Assembly: GCA_945828175.1 (NCBI GenBank)
Contig: CALZQD010000094.1
Location: 1 to 6,783 of the forward strand
Length of the DNA: 6,783 nt
Reading direction: 5' to 3'
From: an uncultured Bacteroidales bacterium
Lineage (GTDB): Bacteria > Bacteroidota > Bacteroidia > Bacteroidales > Muribaculaceae
A program made the translations under genes and the position numbers. Below are positions 1 through 6,581 of this stretch, piece by piece. Numbering within the stretch: position 1 is the first letter of the stretch; every line of letters begins with the position of its first letter. Below the pieces are notes generated by a model that was not told the origin of the DNA, did not search any database, and worked only from the letters and a program-made list of their open reading frames with translations.

Positions 1-672
1 ATACATCCCTCGGCCTTCATACGCCCCAGCCCGTCGGCAGGCTCGCTCGGCGGCGTCGCCCGCAAGACCCGCGAGACAATCGTGCTCTGCGAGGCCGCAG
101 GCTATAACAACATCTTCGTTGAGACCGTCGGCGTCGGCCAGAGCGAGACAGCCGTCCACTCGATGGTCGACTTCTTCCTGCTGATACAGCTCGCCGGCAC
201 AGGCGACGAGCTGCAGGGCATCAAGCGCGGCATCATGGAGATGGCCGACGGCATCGTCATCAACAAGGCCGACGGCGACAATGTCGGTCCGGCCCAGCTG
301 GCCCAGGCGCAGTTCCGCAGCGCCCTTCACCTCTTCCCGCCGACAGCGTCGGGCTGGTCGCCCGAGGTACTCACCTACTCGGGCTACTACGAGCTCGGCA
401 TCGCCGAGGTGTGGGACATGATCGACCGCTACTTCGAGTTCGTCAAGTCCAACGGCTATTTCGAGGCCAAACGCCGCGAGCAGGCGCGCTACTGGATGTA
501 TGAGTCAATCGACGAGCGTCTGCGCGCCAACTTCTACAACAACCCGGCCGTCGCCTCGCTGCTGCGCGAGAACGAGGCCGAGGTGCTCGCCAACCGCCGC
601 AGCTCGTTCATCGCCGCCCGCGACGTGCTCGACTATTATTTCAACCATACATTCAACGGTCTGACAAAATGA
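1..672 (+). CDS. meaB: Methylmalonyl-CoA mutase-associated GTPase MeaB (ArgK/YgfD family), 5'-truncated
   Basis: The frame is open from base 1, so the gene enters from outside the window; the first in-frame GTG (82) is not the true start. The visible 223 residues match the C-terminal two thirds of MeaB-type G3E P-loop GTPases. They show an [14 protein letters not shown] segment (residues 5-18), the switch II/G3 region ETVGVGQSE (41-49), a [10 protein letters not shown] segment and the base-recognition G4 motif NKAD (88-91). A helical arm containing [13 protein letters not shown] follows; in this family it forms the dimer. The Walker A (G1) motif and switch I lie in the missing part, about 110-140 residues judging from usual family length. 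MeaB is known to guard and reload adenosylcobalamin-dependent methylmalonyl-CoA mutase in the cytoplasm, which fits succinate/propionate metabolism of Bacteroidales. The stop codon overlaps the next gene's start (ATGA), indicating coupled translation. Confidence 0.95.
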   Translation: MHPSAFIRPSPSAGSLGGVARKTRETIVLCEAAGYNNIFVETVGVGQSETAVHSMVDFFLLIQLAGTGDELQGIKRGIMEMADGIVINKADGDNVGPAQLAQAQFRSALHLFPPTASGWSPEVLTYSGYYELGIAEVWDMIDRYFEFVKSNGYFEAKRREQARYWMYESIDERLRANFYNNPAVASLLRENEAEVLANRRSSFIAARDVLDYYFNHTFNGLTK

Positions 673-1076
673 AGCTCAAGTTACTGATTATAATGGTCCT
701 CGCGGCCATCCTCGCGCTGCCTGCGGTAGCAAAGAAAGAGCCCAAGGGCAAAGCCGACATCGAGTTCAGGCACAAAGTCTATGATTTCGGCACGGTCAAG
801 GCTTCGAAGGGCACTGTCGTCCACGAGTTTGAGTTCACCAACACGGGCGACGCCCCGCTGATGATCATCTCGGCCAAGGCCGACTGCGGCTGCACGCGCC
901 CCAAATTCGACGCCGCCCCCGTCAAGCCCGGCAGAAGAGGCGAAATCAAGGTCACCTTCATCACCGAAGGCCAGCGCGGATATATCTCGAAGGATATCAA
1001 GATACGCACCAACGCCCCCTCGGCCAAGCGCGTGACGCTTAAGATTACGGGCAACGTCATTCCCGACGAAAAGTAA
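669..1076 (+). CDS. Secreted DUF1573-domain protein
   Basis: This 135-residue protein begins with a Sec signal peptide: MKLK, a hydrophobic stretch to about residue 20, and a likely cleavage after AVA (21). There is no lipobox cysteine, so it is probably periplasmic. Residues about 29-131 form one DUF1573 domain: [13 protein letters not shown], then [15 protein letters not shown], the hallmark CGCT (Cys73 and Cys75), a [11 protein letters not shown] segment, and a closing strand LKITGNV. Such domains adopt an Ig-like fold and are very common in Bacteroidales; their role is unknown. The start overlaps the meaB stop by four bases, so the two are probably one transcript and translationally coupled, although no functional link to MeaB is established. 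A strong hairpin lies 18 bases after the stop. An ORF on the opposite strand here is a shadow. Confidence 0.9.
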   Translation: MKLKLLIIMVLAAILALPAVAKKEPKGKADIEFRHKVYDFGTVKASKGTVVHEFEFTNTGDAPLMIISAKADCGCTRPKFDAAPVKPGRRGEIKVTFITEGQRGYISKDIKIRTNAPSAKRVTLKITGNVIPDEK

Positions 1077-1094
1077 TGGCAACGGTATAAACCA

Positions 1095-1127
1095 AATGTG
1101 GAGATGCCGTCACGGTATCTCCACATT
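1095..1127 (+). terminator. Hairpin ending the meaB-DUF1573 unit
   Basis: The arms 1095-1109 and 1113-1127 pair over 15 base pairs (one G-U) around a three-base TCA loop; the outer arms are AATGTGGAGAT and ATCTCCACATT. No T-run follows, so it is not a classic intrinsic terminator. Its position just after the stop and its stability suggest it ends the transcript or protects its 3' end. Confidence 0.6.
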
Positions 1128-1171
1128 AGATAATAAACCAATCATTATCACATTTCTTGCAATGGAAAAAG

Positions 1172-1179
1172 TAATTTTG
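1172..1179 (+). promoter_or_regulatory. Possible second promoter -7 element upstream of recA
   Basis: TAATTTTG matches the Bacteroidetes -7 consensus TAnnTTTG. No good -33 TTTG is found at the usual spacing of about 20 bases. It would start transcription near 1186, giving either a roughly 215-base recA leader or a short RNA ending at the T-run near 1254-1258. A chance match in AT-rich DNA is quite possible. Confidence 0.2.
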
Positions 1180-1347
1180 CTATGTACTATTAAAACCGTT
1201 GCCTGACGAAATGGTTCGCACGAGAAATAAAATTTTTTACGCCTTGTAGCGAATTTTTACTTAACCGACTGAGACGACGAATTGTAGCAGAATTGCAGAA
1301 AATATTATTTAACTACACTGTGCGACAAATTTGCACACATTCAGCAT

Positions 1348-1355
1348 TATCTTTG
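1348..1355 (+). promoter_or_regulatory. recA promoter, -7 element
   Basis: TATCTTTG, followed by CA, is an exact match to the Bacteroidetes sigma-ABfr -7 consensus TAnnTTTG. It predicts a transcription start near 1360 and a leader of about 40 bases before the recA ATG. The -33 box is unclear: a TTTG at 1330-1333 is only 14 bases away, where about 20 is usual. The leader is A-rich (AAACAAACATAAACATCAAC) with no Shine-Dalgarno sequence, as is typical of the phylum. I see no LexA-type SOS box. Confidence 0.7.
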
Positions 1356-1401
1356 CAGTGTAAGTTGAAACAACAGCGAAAACAAACATAAACATCAACA
1401 T

Positions 1402-2598
1402 ATGGAAAAGACAGAAAAGACAAAAAAGACAGCCGCCAAGAAAACGGCAGCCGACGACCCGCAGGCAGCGCGCCTCGACGCGCTCGCTCAGGCAATGGGC
1501 CGGATCGAGAAATCATTCGGCCGCGGCGCCGTGATGAAACTCGGCGACGACGTCATCGAAGACGTCGAGGTGATACCCTCGGGCTCAATCGGCCTCAACT
1601 ACGCCCTCGGCGTAGGAGGCTATCCCCGCGGACGCATCATCGAAATCTACGGCCCCGAGTCGTCAGGTAAGACGACCCTCGCCATCCACGCCATCGCCGA
1701 GGCTCAGAAACGCGGCGGCATCGCAGCCATGATCGACGCCGAACACGCCTTCGACCGCTTCTATGCCCGCAATCTCGGCGTCGACATCAACAATCTGCTC
1801 ATCGCCCAGCCCGACAACGGCGAGCAGGCGCTCGAAATCGCCGAGCAGCTCATACGCTCGTCGGCAATCGACATCATCGTCATCGACTCTGTGGCCGCGC
1901 TGACGCCCAAGAGCGAGATCGAGGGCGAGATGGGCGACCGCAACATGGGCCTCCAGGCACGACTGATGTCGCAGGCCATGCGCAAGCTCACCGGCACCAT
2001 CGCCCGCACCAACACCACCTGTATCTTCATCAACCAGCTGCGCGAGAAGATCGGTCAGATGTTCGGCCCGACAGAGACGACAACCGGCGGCAACGCGCTG
2101 AAGTTCTACGCCTCGGTGCGTATCGACATCCGCTCGCGCGCATCTATCAAAGACGGCGACGACGTGCTCGGCAAGCGCGCCCTCGTCAAGGTCGTCAAAA
2201 ACAAGGTTGCACCTCCCTTCCGCCGCGCCGAGTTCGACATCATGTTCGGCGAAGGCATCTCTAAGGCAGGCGAGATCATCGACCTCGGCGTCGACTACGA
2301 CGTAATCACCAAGAGCGGCTCGTGGTTCAGCTACAACGGCACGAAAATCGCCCAGGGACGCGACGCAGCCAAGCGTGTGATCCAGGACAACCCAGAACTT
2401 GCCGAAGAGCTCGAGGAGAAGATTATGGCCGCCCTGCGCGCCGACGACGGCGAAGCTTCAGCCAAGGCCGCAGCTGCAAAGAAAACAACCGAGAAGAAAG
2501 CCGACGATGACGCCGCCGAGACGACAGCAGCCGTCAACGACGACAAGCTCTTCGACGACACTCTCCCCGACGACTTCTCAATCGAAGAAGACCTCTAA
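1402..2598 (+). CDS. recA: Recombinase RecA
   Basis: RecA forms ATP-dependent filaments on single-stranded DNA and drives strand exchange in recombinational repair. The 398-residue product carries the full core. Walker A is GPESSGKT (84-91). The catalytic glutamate is in DAEHAFD (Glu114, equivalent to E. coli Glu96) and Walker B is [13 protein letters not shown] (158-170, Asp162). Loop L1 lies around EIEGEMGDR (172-180), the allosteric Gln212 is in NQLR, and loop L2 is followed by [16 protein letters not shown]. The offset from E. coli is a constant +18 through these motifs. Both ends are longer than usual (family 340-355 residues): a Lys/Ala/Thr-rich N-terminus (about 1-20) and a C-terminal tail (about 347-398) of Ala/Lys runs ending in acidic [14 protein letters not shown]. 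The ATG at 1402 is supported by the promoter 47 bases upstream. The gene appears monocistronic, bounded by its own promoter and terminator. Confidence 0.98.
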   Translation: MEKTEKTKKTAAKKTAADDPQAARLDALAQAMGRIEKSFGRGAVMKLGDDVIEDVEVIPSGSIGLNYALGVGGYPRGRIIEIYGPESSGKTTLAIHAIAEAQKRGGIAAMIDAEHAFDRFYARNLGVDINNLLIAQPDNGEQALEIAEQLIRSSAIDIIVIDSVAALTPKSEIEGEMGDRNMGLQARLMSQAMRKLTGTIARTNTTCIFINQLREKIGQMFGPTETTTGGNALKFYASVRIDIRSRASIKDGDDVLGKRALVKVVKNKVAPPFRRAEFDIMFGEGISKAGEIIDLGVDYDVITKSGSWFSYNGTKIAQGRDAAKRVIQDNPELAEELEEKIMAALRADDGEASAKAAAAKKTTEKKADDDAAETTAAVNDDKLFDDTLPDDFSIEEDL

Positions 2599-2621
2599 AT
2601 AATTCCTGTCCATAGTTTAAA

Positions 2622-2662
2622 AGCGCCGCCCTCAGAGTTCGCTCCGAGGGCGGCGTTGTTAT
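2622..2662 (+). terminator. recA intrinsic terminator
   Basis: CGCCGCCCTC (2624-2633) pairs perfectly with GAGGGCGGCG (2646-2655). After one A/C mismatch the stem continues GAG/CTC around a TTCG tetraloop (2638-2641). A T-rich tail, TTGTTATT, follows. This is a classic rho-independent terminator 25 bases after the recA stop. Confidence 0.92.
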
Positions 2663-2682
2663 TGTGCTTTGAGCTTGAAATA

Positions 2683-2768
2683 AAAGAACATAAGAACAAA
2701 AGAGCACAAGAACAGAAGATAATAATTTAAATCTTATGTTCTTATGATATTATGCTCTTATGTTCTTT
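2683..2768. repeat. Imperfect inverted repeat of AAGAACATAAGAAC-like units
   Basis: Arms of 38 bases (2683-2720 and 2731-2768) match as reverse complements at 32 of 38 positions, around a 10-base AT loop. Each arm is made of degenerate short units such as AAGAACATAAGAAC, AAGAGCA and AAGAACA. It lies between the convergent recA and lipoprotein genes and is T-rich on both exits, so it could act as a bidirectional terminator. From memory, similar A-rich AAGAACATAAG strings recur between genes in Bacteroidales genomes; this was not checked. Confidence 0.8.
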
Positions 2769-2781
2769 CACACTATCGTCG

Positions 2782-2826
2782 GAAAAGATGCAGGAGGCAA
2801 CGACCTCACGGTCTCTGCCTCCTGCG
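2782..2826 (-). terminator. Terminator of the large lipoprotein gene
   Basis: Read on the minus strand, GCAGGAGGCA (2825-2816) and TGCCTCCTGC (2799-2790) form a perfect 10-bp stem. It is extended after a 2x2 internal loop by a GACC/GGTC pairing (2802-2805 with 2810-2813) closing a four-base loop. ATCTTTTCC follows on the minus strand. It lies about 60 bases past the lipoprotein stop codon, so it is well placed to end that transcript. Confidence 0.8.
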
Positions 2827-2883
2827 GGATTTAGGCTGCTTTGTCTGCTAATATAATAATTACCTTATAAAGAGTCCTTATTA

Positions 2884-5877
2884 TTAGTTAACACCTTTGA
2901 CTGTTACGGGGATTGCCAGTTTGACAATTGAGATATTCTCGAATGTAACAGTTGCGTTGAGTGTCAGGTTGTAGCTCTTGTCGAGGCGGGTACCGAGGTT
3001 GTTGAAGGTGATGAGACCGTTTGCGTCAACATCGAAGGTAGAGCCCTGGACAAGGTTGCCGACAAATGTCTTGTAAGCATCGGTAGTCTTGTCGAACTCG
3101 TAGCTTACAGATACCTGAGAGGGATCGAGTTTGAACTTGCTGATTGCAACGTTCGAGAGACCGAGAGCGTTGTTAGCTACAATCCAGCTGTAGATTGTCT
3201 CGTTGTCGATGTCGAGGACTTTGACACTCTTAGCTGCATTCTGCGAGTCACCACCAATCTTGACACCGTCGATGGCTACACCAGCGAGGTTACCGGCCTT
3301 GAACGGGTTGATGAAGATGACGTTGAAGTTCTGAGTGCACTTCTCACCGTTGACGAGGTCAACATCGTAGTGCATCTTGACAGTCTTCTGAGCCTCGGCG
3401 AGAGCCTGTGTCAGAGCGATGTTCTGAGTTGTTACACCGTCGATAACCACGTCGCTGAGAGCTACGCCGGTCTGACCGGGATCGATGACGAAATTGATGC
3501 CTGTTGTGTTGGTGACAGGTGCGAGGTTGTAGTACTGGTAGATGTTCTTACCGTTGACCATCTTGAATACCTCGGCGATGTTAGATTCGAGCTTCCAGCC
3601 TGCTGCGGTCGGTTTGCCGATTACACTTACGCTGTTGGTGTTGCCAATCTGGTAGTTGGGGTTGAACTGATATACTGTGCATGTTTCTTTGACGTAGAAT
3701 ACCTGCTTGATGACGATGTTGCCGTAGCTGTATTCGTTGTCAGAAGGAATCTCGATTGTTACTGTATATCTTGCGCCTTCCTTGCCGGGATAGTTACCGT
3801 AGGTGTTGTTGGTAAGGATGTCGTTGTTGATATTGCAGTTGATCGAAGAAGTCTGAGTGGGAGCATTGCCGAGGAGAACTTCGAGCTCAACGCCCTGAGC
3901 AGCTGTTGTAGTGTACTTGGTACCTGCAGTAGCTGTGCCGGTCGAGAGGACTTTCTCTTCTTTAGGTCTGCCGTTCTCGTTCCAGACGCTGACGGTTACC
4001 TTATACTCGTTGTTGTTACCTGCATAGTGGTTCCAGAAGTGTTCGCTGTCGAGACCTGTGCGGCCATAGAGAACCTTGTTAACCTGCTGGTAGTCCATAC
4101 CGGCTGCGAACGAGTAGGTAGCAGCGAGCTTGTGATATTCATAAGCATCGGCATTCTCGTATGTTTCCTCGATATTGGGCTGTTTGTCAGGTGTAGTGGG
4201 CTGGTTGCGGGTGATGTTGACTTTGATATAAGAAGAAGCCACCATCAGAGGCTCGAGGCTTTCGCCTTCTTTGCCTGTTGCGTTAGGTACCATGTAGGCA
4301 TCAACTCTGACGACAGGTGTACGGCCGATTGCGGGAGCAAGATACTTGGCGGGGGTGTCACCTGCACCGGGGTTAGCGGGCTTGAGGTTGTCTTCGTTTA
4401 CTTTGAGTACGCCGTCTTCGCTGAGAGTAACGAACCACTGCTGGTTGGTCTTCTGAGCGTCGTCAGAGATATACTCTGCGGGCAGAGAGTACTTGTAAGA
4501 GATACCGTCGAAACCGAGCTCTGTGAGAGTCTTCTGGAGAGTTGTCTCGTAGAGTTCTACATACTCAGCGATGTTGAGTTCGCCGGTGTAGACCATGTTG
4601 AGGTTGGGTTCTTTGGCGAGAGTAACGCCGACGGTATTCTGGATGAAGCTGCTTGTCTCAGCCCTGTCGTTGATGATAGCGTAGTCGCGGGTGTAGTAGA
4701 GTTTGTGGTTGCTCTTGGGGTTAGTGATTACACCGGTAACGGGAGTTGAAGACGGAGCGATGTAGTCGGTAACGAAGGGCACCTGACCGTTCCAGAGCTG
4801 GAGGGCAGCGATGTCTTTCTTGCTACCCGATGCGGCTGCTGTCTTGTTGTAGGTGGCAGAAACTGCGAGGACACCTTCTGTGTTGGCTTTCTCAACATCG
4901 AATTTAGCAACGTTCATCAGGTCTTCGAGGTCGCCGGCTGCCTTACGAGAAGTAGCGATGTCGCGGTTGATGAATTTAGCAAACGATGTCTCAGAAACAA
5001 ATGCGTTCTGCGGGCTTACGCGATAGTAGAGCTCGACGATGTTCGACTTGTTCCAGTTGGTCTGGGGTGTGAAGGCCTTGGTCGAAGAAACGTATTTGTG
5101 CTCGTTGAGATAAGAGTTGATGTGGTAGAAAGGTTTGTCGGTTGTGGGATAGCCGCCTACGTTCGAGAGAACTGAGGGAATGAAGGCGAGAGTACCCATG
5201 GGAGTACCGAGCGAAATCTTGACAGTGGTCGGTTTGCCGTCGGCACCCTTGACACCGGCGATGGTCAGTTCGTTACCGCTATAGATGGCTGTGATGCCTT
5301 CGGTTGTGGTCGGACGCCAGCTGATGCCTGAGTCTTTAACAAACTTACCGTCCTGATAAATATCGAAGTTACCTGTTTCGGGATTGGGGACATAGTATTG
5401 TCCGGCAGGACCCTGAGGACCGGCAGGACCCTGAGAACCGTTACCACCGGCAGGACCCTGAGGACCTTGTGCGCCTGTGTCGCCCTTGTCACCCTTGGGA
5501 CCCTGGGGACCTACAGCACCGTCTTCGCCGATAGCCTTGTAATTGGTCTTCTGGCCATCTTTATACCAATAGCCATCGTCGCCGATTGTCCAGGCTGTGC
5601 CGTTCGTACCGTTGGCACCGTCTTTACCATTAGTTACTGTGTAAGTTTTATTGTCACTCATGGTAAATGAGATACCATCGGCAGTCGAAGTGACGCTCTT
5701 GATAACCATTCCTGAGTTGATCAGTTCCTGCAGTTGGCCGAGACTGACGTTCATCTTGTCAATCTGGTTTTGCAGGTTGTCAATATCGCCATCATAGTCC
5801 TTGCAAGAAGTAAATGAAGCCGACATTGCTGAACACACCAGCGCTGCGAGTGTGAAGTTCAAAAAATGTTTGTTCAT
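2884..5877 (-). CDS. Large surface lipoprotein with coiled coil and collagen-like repeats (DUF4988 / 'PL29 lyase N-terminal domain' type)
   Basis: This 997-residue protein starts with a lipoprotein signal peptide; the lipobox SFTSC places the lipidated cysteine at residue 25. The following KDYDGD is acidic, like Bacteroidetes lipoprotein export signals, so surface display is likely. A short coiled coil follows (about 31-56, DNLQNQIDKMNVSLGQLQ). Next comes the KSVTSTADGISFTMSDNKTYTV segment and a WTIGDDGYWYKDG module (96-108), both of which I recognise from Bacteroidales DUF4988-type proteins. Gly-X-Y triplets occur at 84-93 and, without a break, at 117-161 (15 triplets such as GPQ, GPK, GDK, GPA). 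The remaining roughly 830 residues are rich in Thr, Val, Asn and Tyr, look like serial beta domains, and contain no enzymatic motif I recognise. There is no T9SS C-terminal domain. GC content is visibly lower than in recA. Despite the family label, lyase activity should not be assumed; adhesion or surface structure is my inference. Confidence 0.9.
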   Translation of the reverse strand: MNKHFLNFTLAALVCSAMSASFTSCKDYDGDIDNLQNQIDKMNVSLGQLQELINSGMVIKSVTSTADGISFTMSDNKTYTVTNGKDGANGTNGTAWTIGDDGYWYKDGQKTNYKAIGEDGAVGPQGPKGDKGDTGAQGPQGPAGGNGSQGPAGPQGPAGQYYVPNPETGNFDIYQDGKFVKDSGISWRPTTTEGITAIYSGNELTIAGVKGADGKPTTVKISLGTPMGTLAFIPSVLSNVGGYPTTDKPFYHINSYLNEHKYVSSTKAFTPQTNWNKSNIVELYYRVSPQNAFVSETSFAKFINRDIATSRKAAGDLEDLMNVAKFDVEKANTEGVLAVSATYNKTAAASGSKKDIAALQLWNGQVPFVTDYIAPSSTPVTGVITNPKSNHKLYYTRDYAIINDRAETSSFIQNTVGVTLAKEPNLNMVYTGELNIAEYVELYETTLQKTLTELGFDGISYKYSLPAEYISDDAQKTNQQWFVTLSEDGVLKVNEDNLKPANPGAGDTPAKYLAPAIGRTPVVRVDAYMVPNATGKEGESLEPLMVASSYIKVNITRNQPTTPDKQPNIEETYENADAYEYHKLAATYSFAAGMDYQQVNKVLYGRTGLDSEHFWNHYAGNNNEYKVTVSVWNENGRPKEEKVLSTGTATAGTKYTTTAAQGVELEVLLGNAPTQTSSINCNINNDILTNNTYGNYPGKEGARYTVTIEIPSDNEYSYGNIVIKQVFYVKETCTVYQFNPNYQIGNTNSVSVIGKPTAAGWKLESNIAEVFKMVNGKNIYQYYNLAPVTNTTGINFVIDPGQTGVALSDVVIDGVTTQNIALTQALAEAQKTVKMHYDVDLVNGEKCTQNFNVIFINPFKAGNLAGVAIDGVKIGGDSQNAAKSVKVLDIDNETIYSWIVANNALGLSNVAISKFKLDPSQVSVSYEFDKTTDAYKTFVGNLVQGSTFDVDANGLITFNNLGTRLDKSYNLTLNATVTFENISIVKLAIPVTVKGVN
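5395..5529 (-). repeat. Collagen-like Gly-X-Y coding repeat
   Basis: This stretch encodes 15 consecutive Gly-X-Y triplets (residues 117-161 of the lipoprotein). On the plus strand a 20-base unit, CCGGCAGGACCCTGAGGACC, occurs exactly at 5402-5421 and 5447-5466, and with one change at 5420-5439. The offsets of 18 and 27 bases are multiples of nine, so unit gain or loss would keep both the reading frame and the Gly-X-Y register. This makes repeat-length variation between strains plausible. Confidence 0.85.
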
Positions 5878-5909
5878 AATTAATGTGAATAAAAATAATT
5901 AATGTGAAT
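5876..5909 (-). repeat. 15-bp direct repeat running into the lipoprotein start codon
   Basis: Two exact copies of ATTCACATTAATTAT (minus strand) lie at 5909-5895 and 5890-5876, with a period of 19 bases. The second copy includes the AT of the ATG start. There is no Shine-Dalgarno sequence. The repeat occupies the ribosome-binding region, so it may affect initiation or be a two-site regulator target; a local duplication without function is equally possible. Confidence 0.8.
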
Positions 5910-5964
5910 TTCTATTGTGTTTGTTTTGAAAGGCTGTTGAAGCCCCTTATCAGGAGATTTTCGA

Positions 5965-5972
5965 CAAAATTA
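5965..5972 (-). promoter_or_regulatory. Likely promoter -7 element of the lipoprotein gene
   Basis: The minus strand reads TAATTTTG, an exact TAnnTTTG match. A TTTTCG (6000-5995) sits 22 bases upstream as a weak -33 box. Transcription would start near 5958, giving a leader of about 80 bases. Confidence 0.5.
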
Positions 5973-6271
5973 CGGCAATTCGGCGAAGTGTACCCGAAAA
6001 GCGTGTAGCGACATTGACACACCTGTGAGGTGATATTTGCACATAGCCTTTTTCCGGGGGCGCACAGCGCCTATTGTCTTGTTGCAAATGTAGTTGTAAT
6101 TGGTGTGACAGCCTCCTCGGAGGCGTTGCATAATGGCTCCGCGAGCGAGGCGAATCGTGCTGCGGAGTGTTGTCAAATTTGCCGTTGTTGTGTTGCGATA
6201 ATTGCGACTGCACCAATGTTTGTTTTTGTCGGGCTCGCGCGCCTCGCGGCGTCCGCGTCCGAAGGGTCCTG
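5973..6271. other. Non-coding region between the HTH gene and the lipoprotein gene
   Basis: Open frames here (one minus-strand frame at 5950-6216, and plus-strand frames from 6030 and 6167) give low-complexity Arg/His/Gln or Cys-rich products without recognisable domains, and I take them as chance. Besides the promoter candidates and leader hairpins, the stretch holds GCCTC-CTCG-GAGGC (6111-6124) and a CGCC-TCGC-GGCG hairpin within a very GC-rich patch (about 6233-6262). Neither is followed by a T-run, so no clear terminator for the HTH gene is seen. Confidence 0.5.
6085..6092 (-). promoter_or_regulatory. Alternative distal promoter -7 element for the lipoprotein gene
   Basis: The minus strand reads TACATTTG followed by CA, the same extended pattern as at the recA promoter. 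No clear -33 box is visible. A start near 6079 would give a leader of about 200 bases containing two small hairpins: GGCGC-TGT-GCGCC (6071-6059) and CACCT-CAC-AGGTG (6032-6020). Confidence 0.4.
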
Positions 6272-6505
6272 TCAGCGGCGGGTGTTTTCCCGCCTCTCGC
6301 GAAAGCTCAAAGACAGTTCTTCAAAGAAATCGCGGTCGAGGATAAGGGAGATTCGGCCGAGGAGATCGGTGTCGACAGAATTTTTCTGGAACAGCCGGTA
6401 GACGTTCGAACGGTCGAGGTGAAGCTTGCGGGCAAACCACGACACCGTGCGCTCCTGCGAGGCGAGTTCTTCCTTGATGAGTTGTCCGATAGGCAACATT
6501 GGCAT
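6272..6505 (-). CDS. Short HTH DNA-binding protein (Bacteroidales XRE-like)
   Basis: The 77-residue product has an N-terminal IGQLIKEEL helix (6-14). A central helix-turn-helix follows, WFARKLHLDRSNVYRLF (23-39), then a segment SVDTDLLGRISLILDRDFF (43-61). This matches my memory of a common family of about 70-residue Bacteroidales regulators with the pattern IG.LI..EL....RTV.WFA..L..DR.NVY..F....IDT.LL.RIS..L..DFF. The C-terminal RERRENTRR is basic. The frame stays open upstream to 6694, but that part is unlike the family and crosses a terminator. I therefore prefer the ATG at 6505; 6499 (75 residues) is equally possible and 6556 less so. No Shine-Dalgarno or clear promoter helps choose. It is likely a cytoplasmic transcription regulator with unknown target; it lies upstream of the lipoprotein gene on the same strand, but a link is only a guess. 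Confidence 0.8.
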   Translation of the reverse strand: MPMLPIGQLIKEELASQERTVSWFARKLHLDRSNVYRLFQKNSVDTDLLGRISLILDRDFFEELSLSFRERRENTRR

Positions 6506-6530
6506 CTTGGATGGACGACTGAATTCTTGC

Positions 6531-6578
6531 GGCACCGCCGGTCTGAAGGCCCCCATCTTTGTGAGACTCGGCGGTGCC
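6531..6578 (-). promoter_or_regulatory. GC-rich hairpin just upstream of the HTH start
   Basis: GGCACCGCCG (6531-6540) and CGGCGGTGCC (6569-6578) are a perfect 10-bp inverted repeat. GTCT/AGAC (6541-6544 with 6564-6567) extends it past one bulged base. No T-run follows on either strand. It lies 25 bases before the preferred ATG, and its loop contains the alternative ATG at 6556. It may be a leader structure or an operator. Confidence 0.55.
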
Positions 6579-6581
6579 CGG

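Larger units (their letters stand above)
1077..1347. other. AT-rich intergenic region upstream of recA
   Basis: No credible coding sequence is present. Apart from the hairpin at 1095-1127, it contains a TAATTTTG element (1172-1179) and a weak stem (TTCGCACGAG at 1215-1224 with CTTGT-A-GCGAA at 1243-1253) followed by TTTTTAC. It also holds two similar stretches, CTTGTAGCGAATT (1243-1255) and ATTGTAGCAGAATT (1281-1294). An 8-bp palindrome CAAATTTG (1326-1333) lies just before the recA -7 element. The ORF starting within recA and reading back here on the minus strand has no recognisable features. Confidence 0.6.

Noticed and set aside
681..1141. Minus-strand frames opposite the DUF1573 gene
   Set aside because: They are shadows of a gene with a clear signal peptide and conserved domain. 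They lack any motif.
1326..1333. CAAATTTG palindrome as an SOS or other operator of recA
   Set aside because: The 8-bp symmetry does not extend outward, it matches no LexA box I know, and such short palindromes are common in AT-rich DNA.
2683..2768. CRISPR-like short repeats
   Set aside because: The units are degenerate, A-rich and without regular spacers, and they are arranged as an inverted repeat.
3370..4749. 459-codon open frame on the plus strand
   Set aside because: It lies codon-for-codon antisense to the lipoprotein gene, has no recognisable domain and an odd Cys/Val/Asp-rich composition. It is explained by absence of TTA, CTA and TCA codons in the sense gene.
5950..6216. 88-residue minus-strand frame
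   Set aside because: The product is low-complexity Arg/His/Gln-rich and unlike any family I know. It covers both candidate promoters of the lipoprotein gene.
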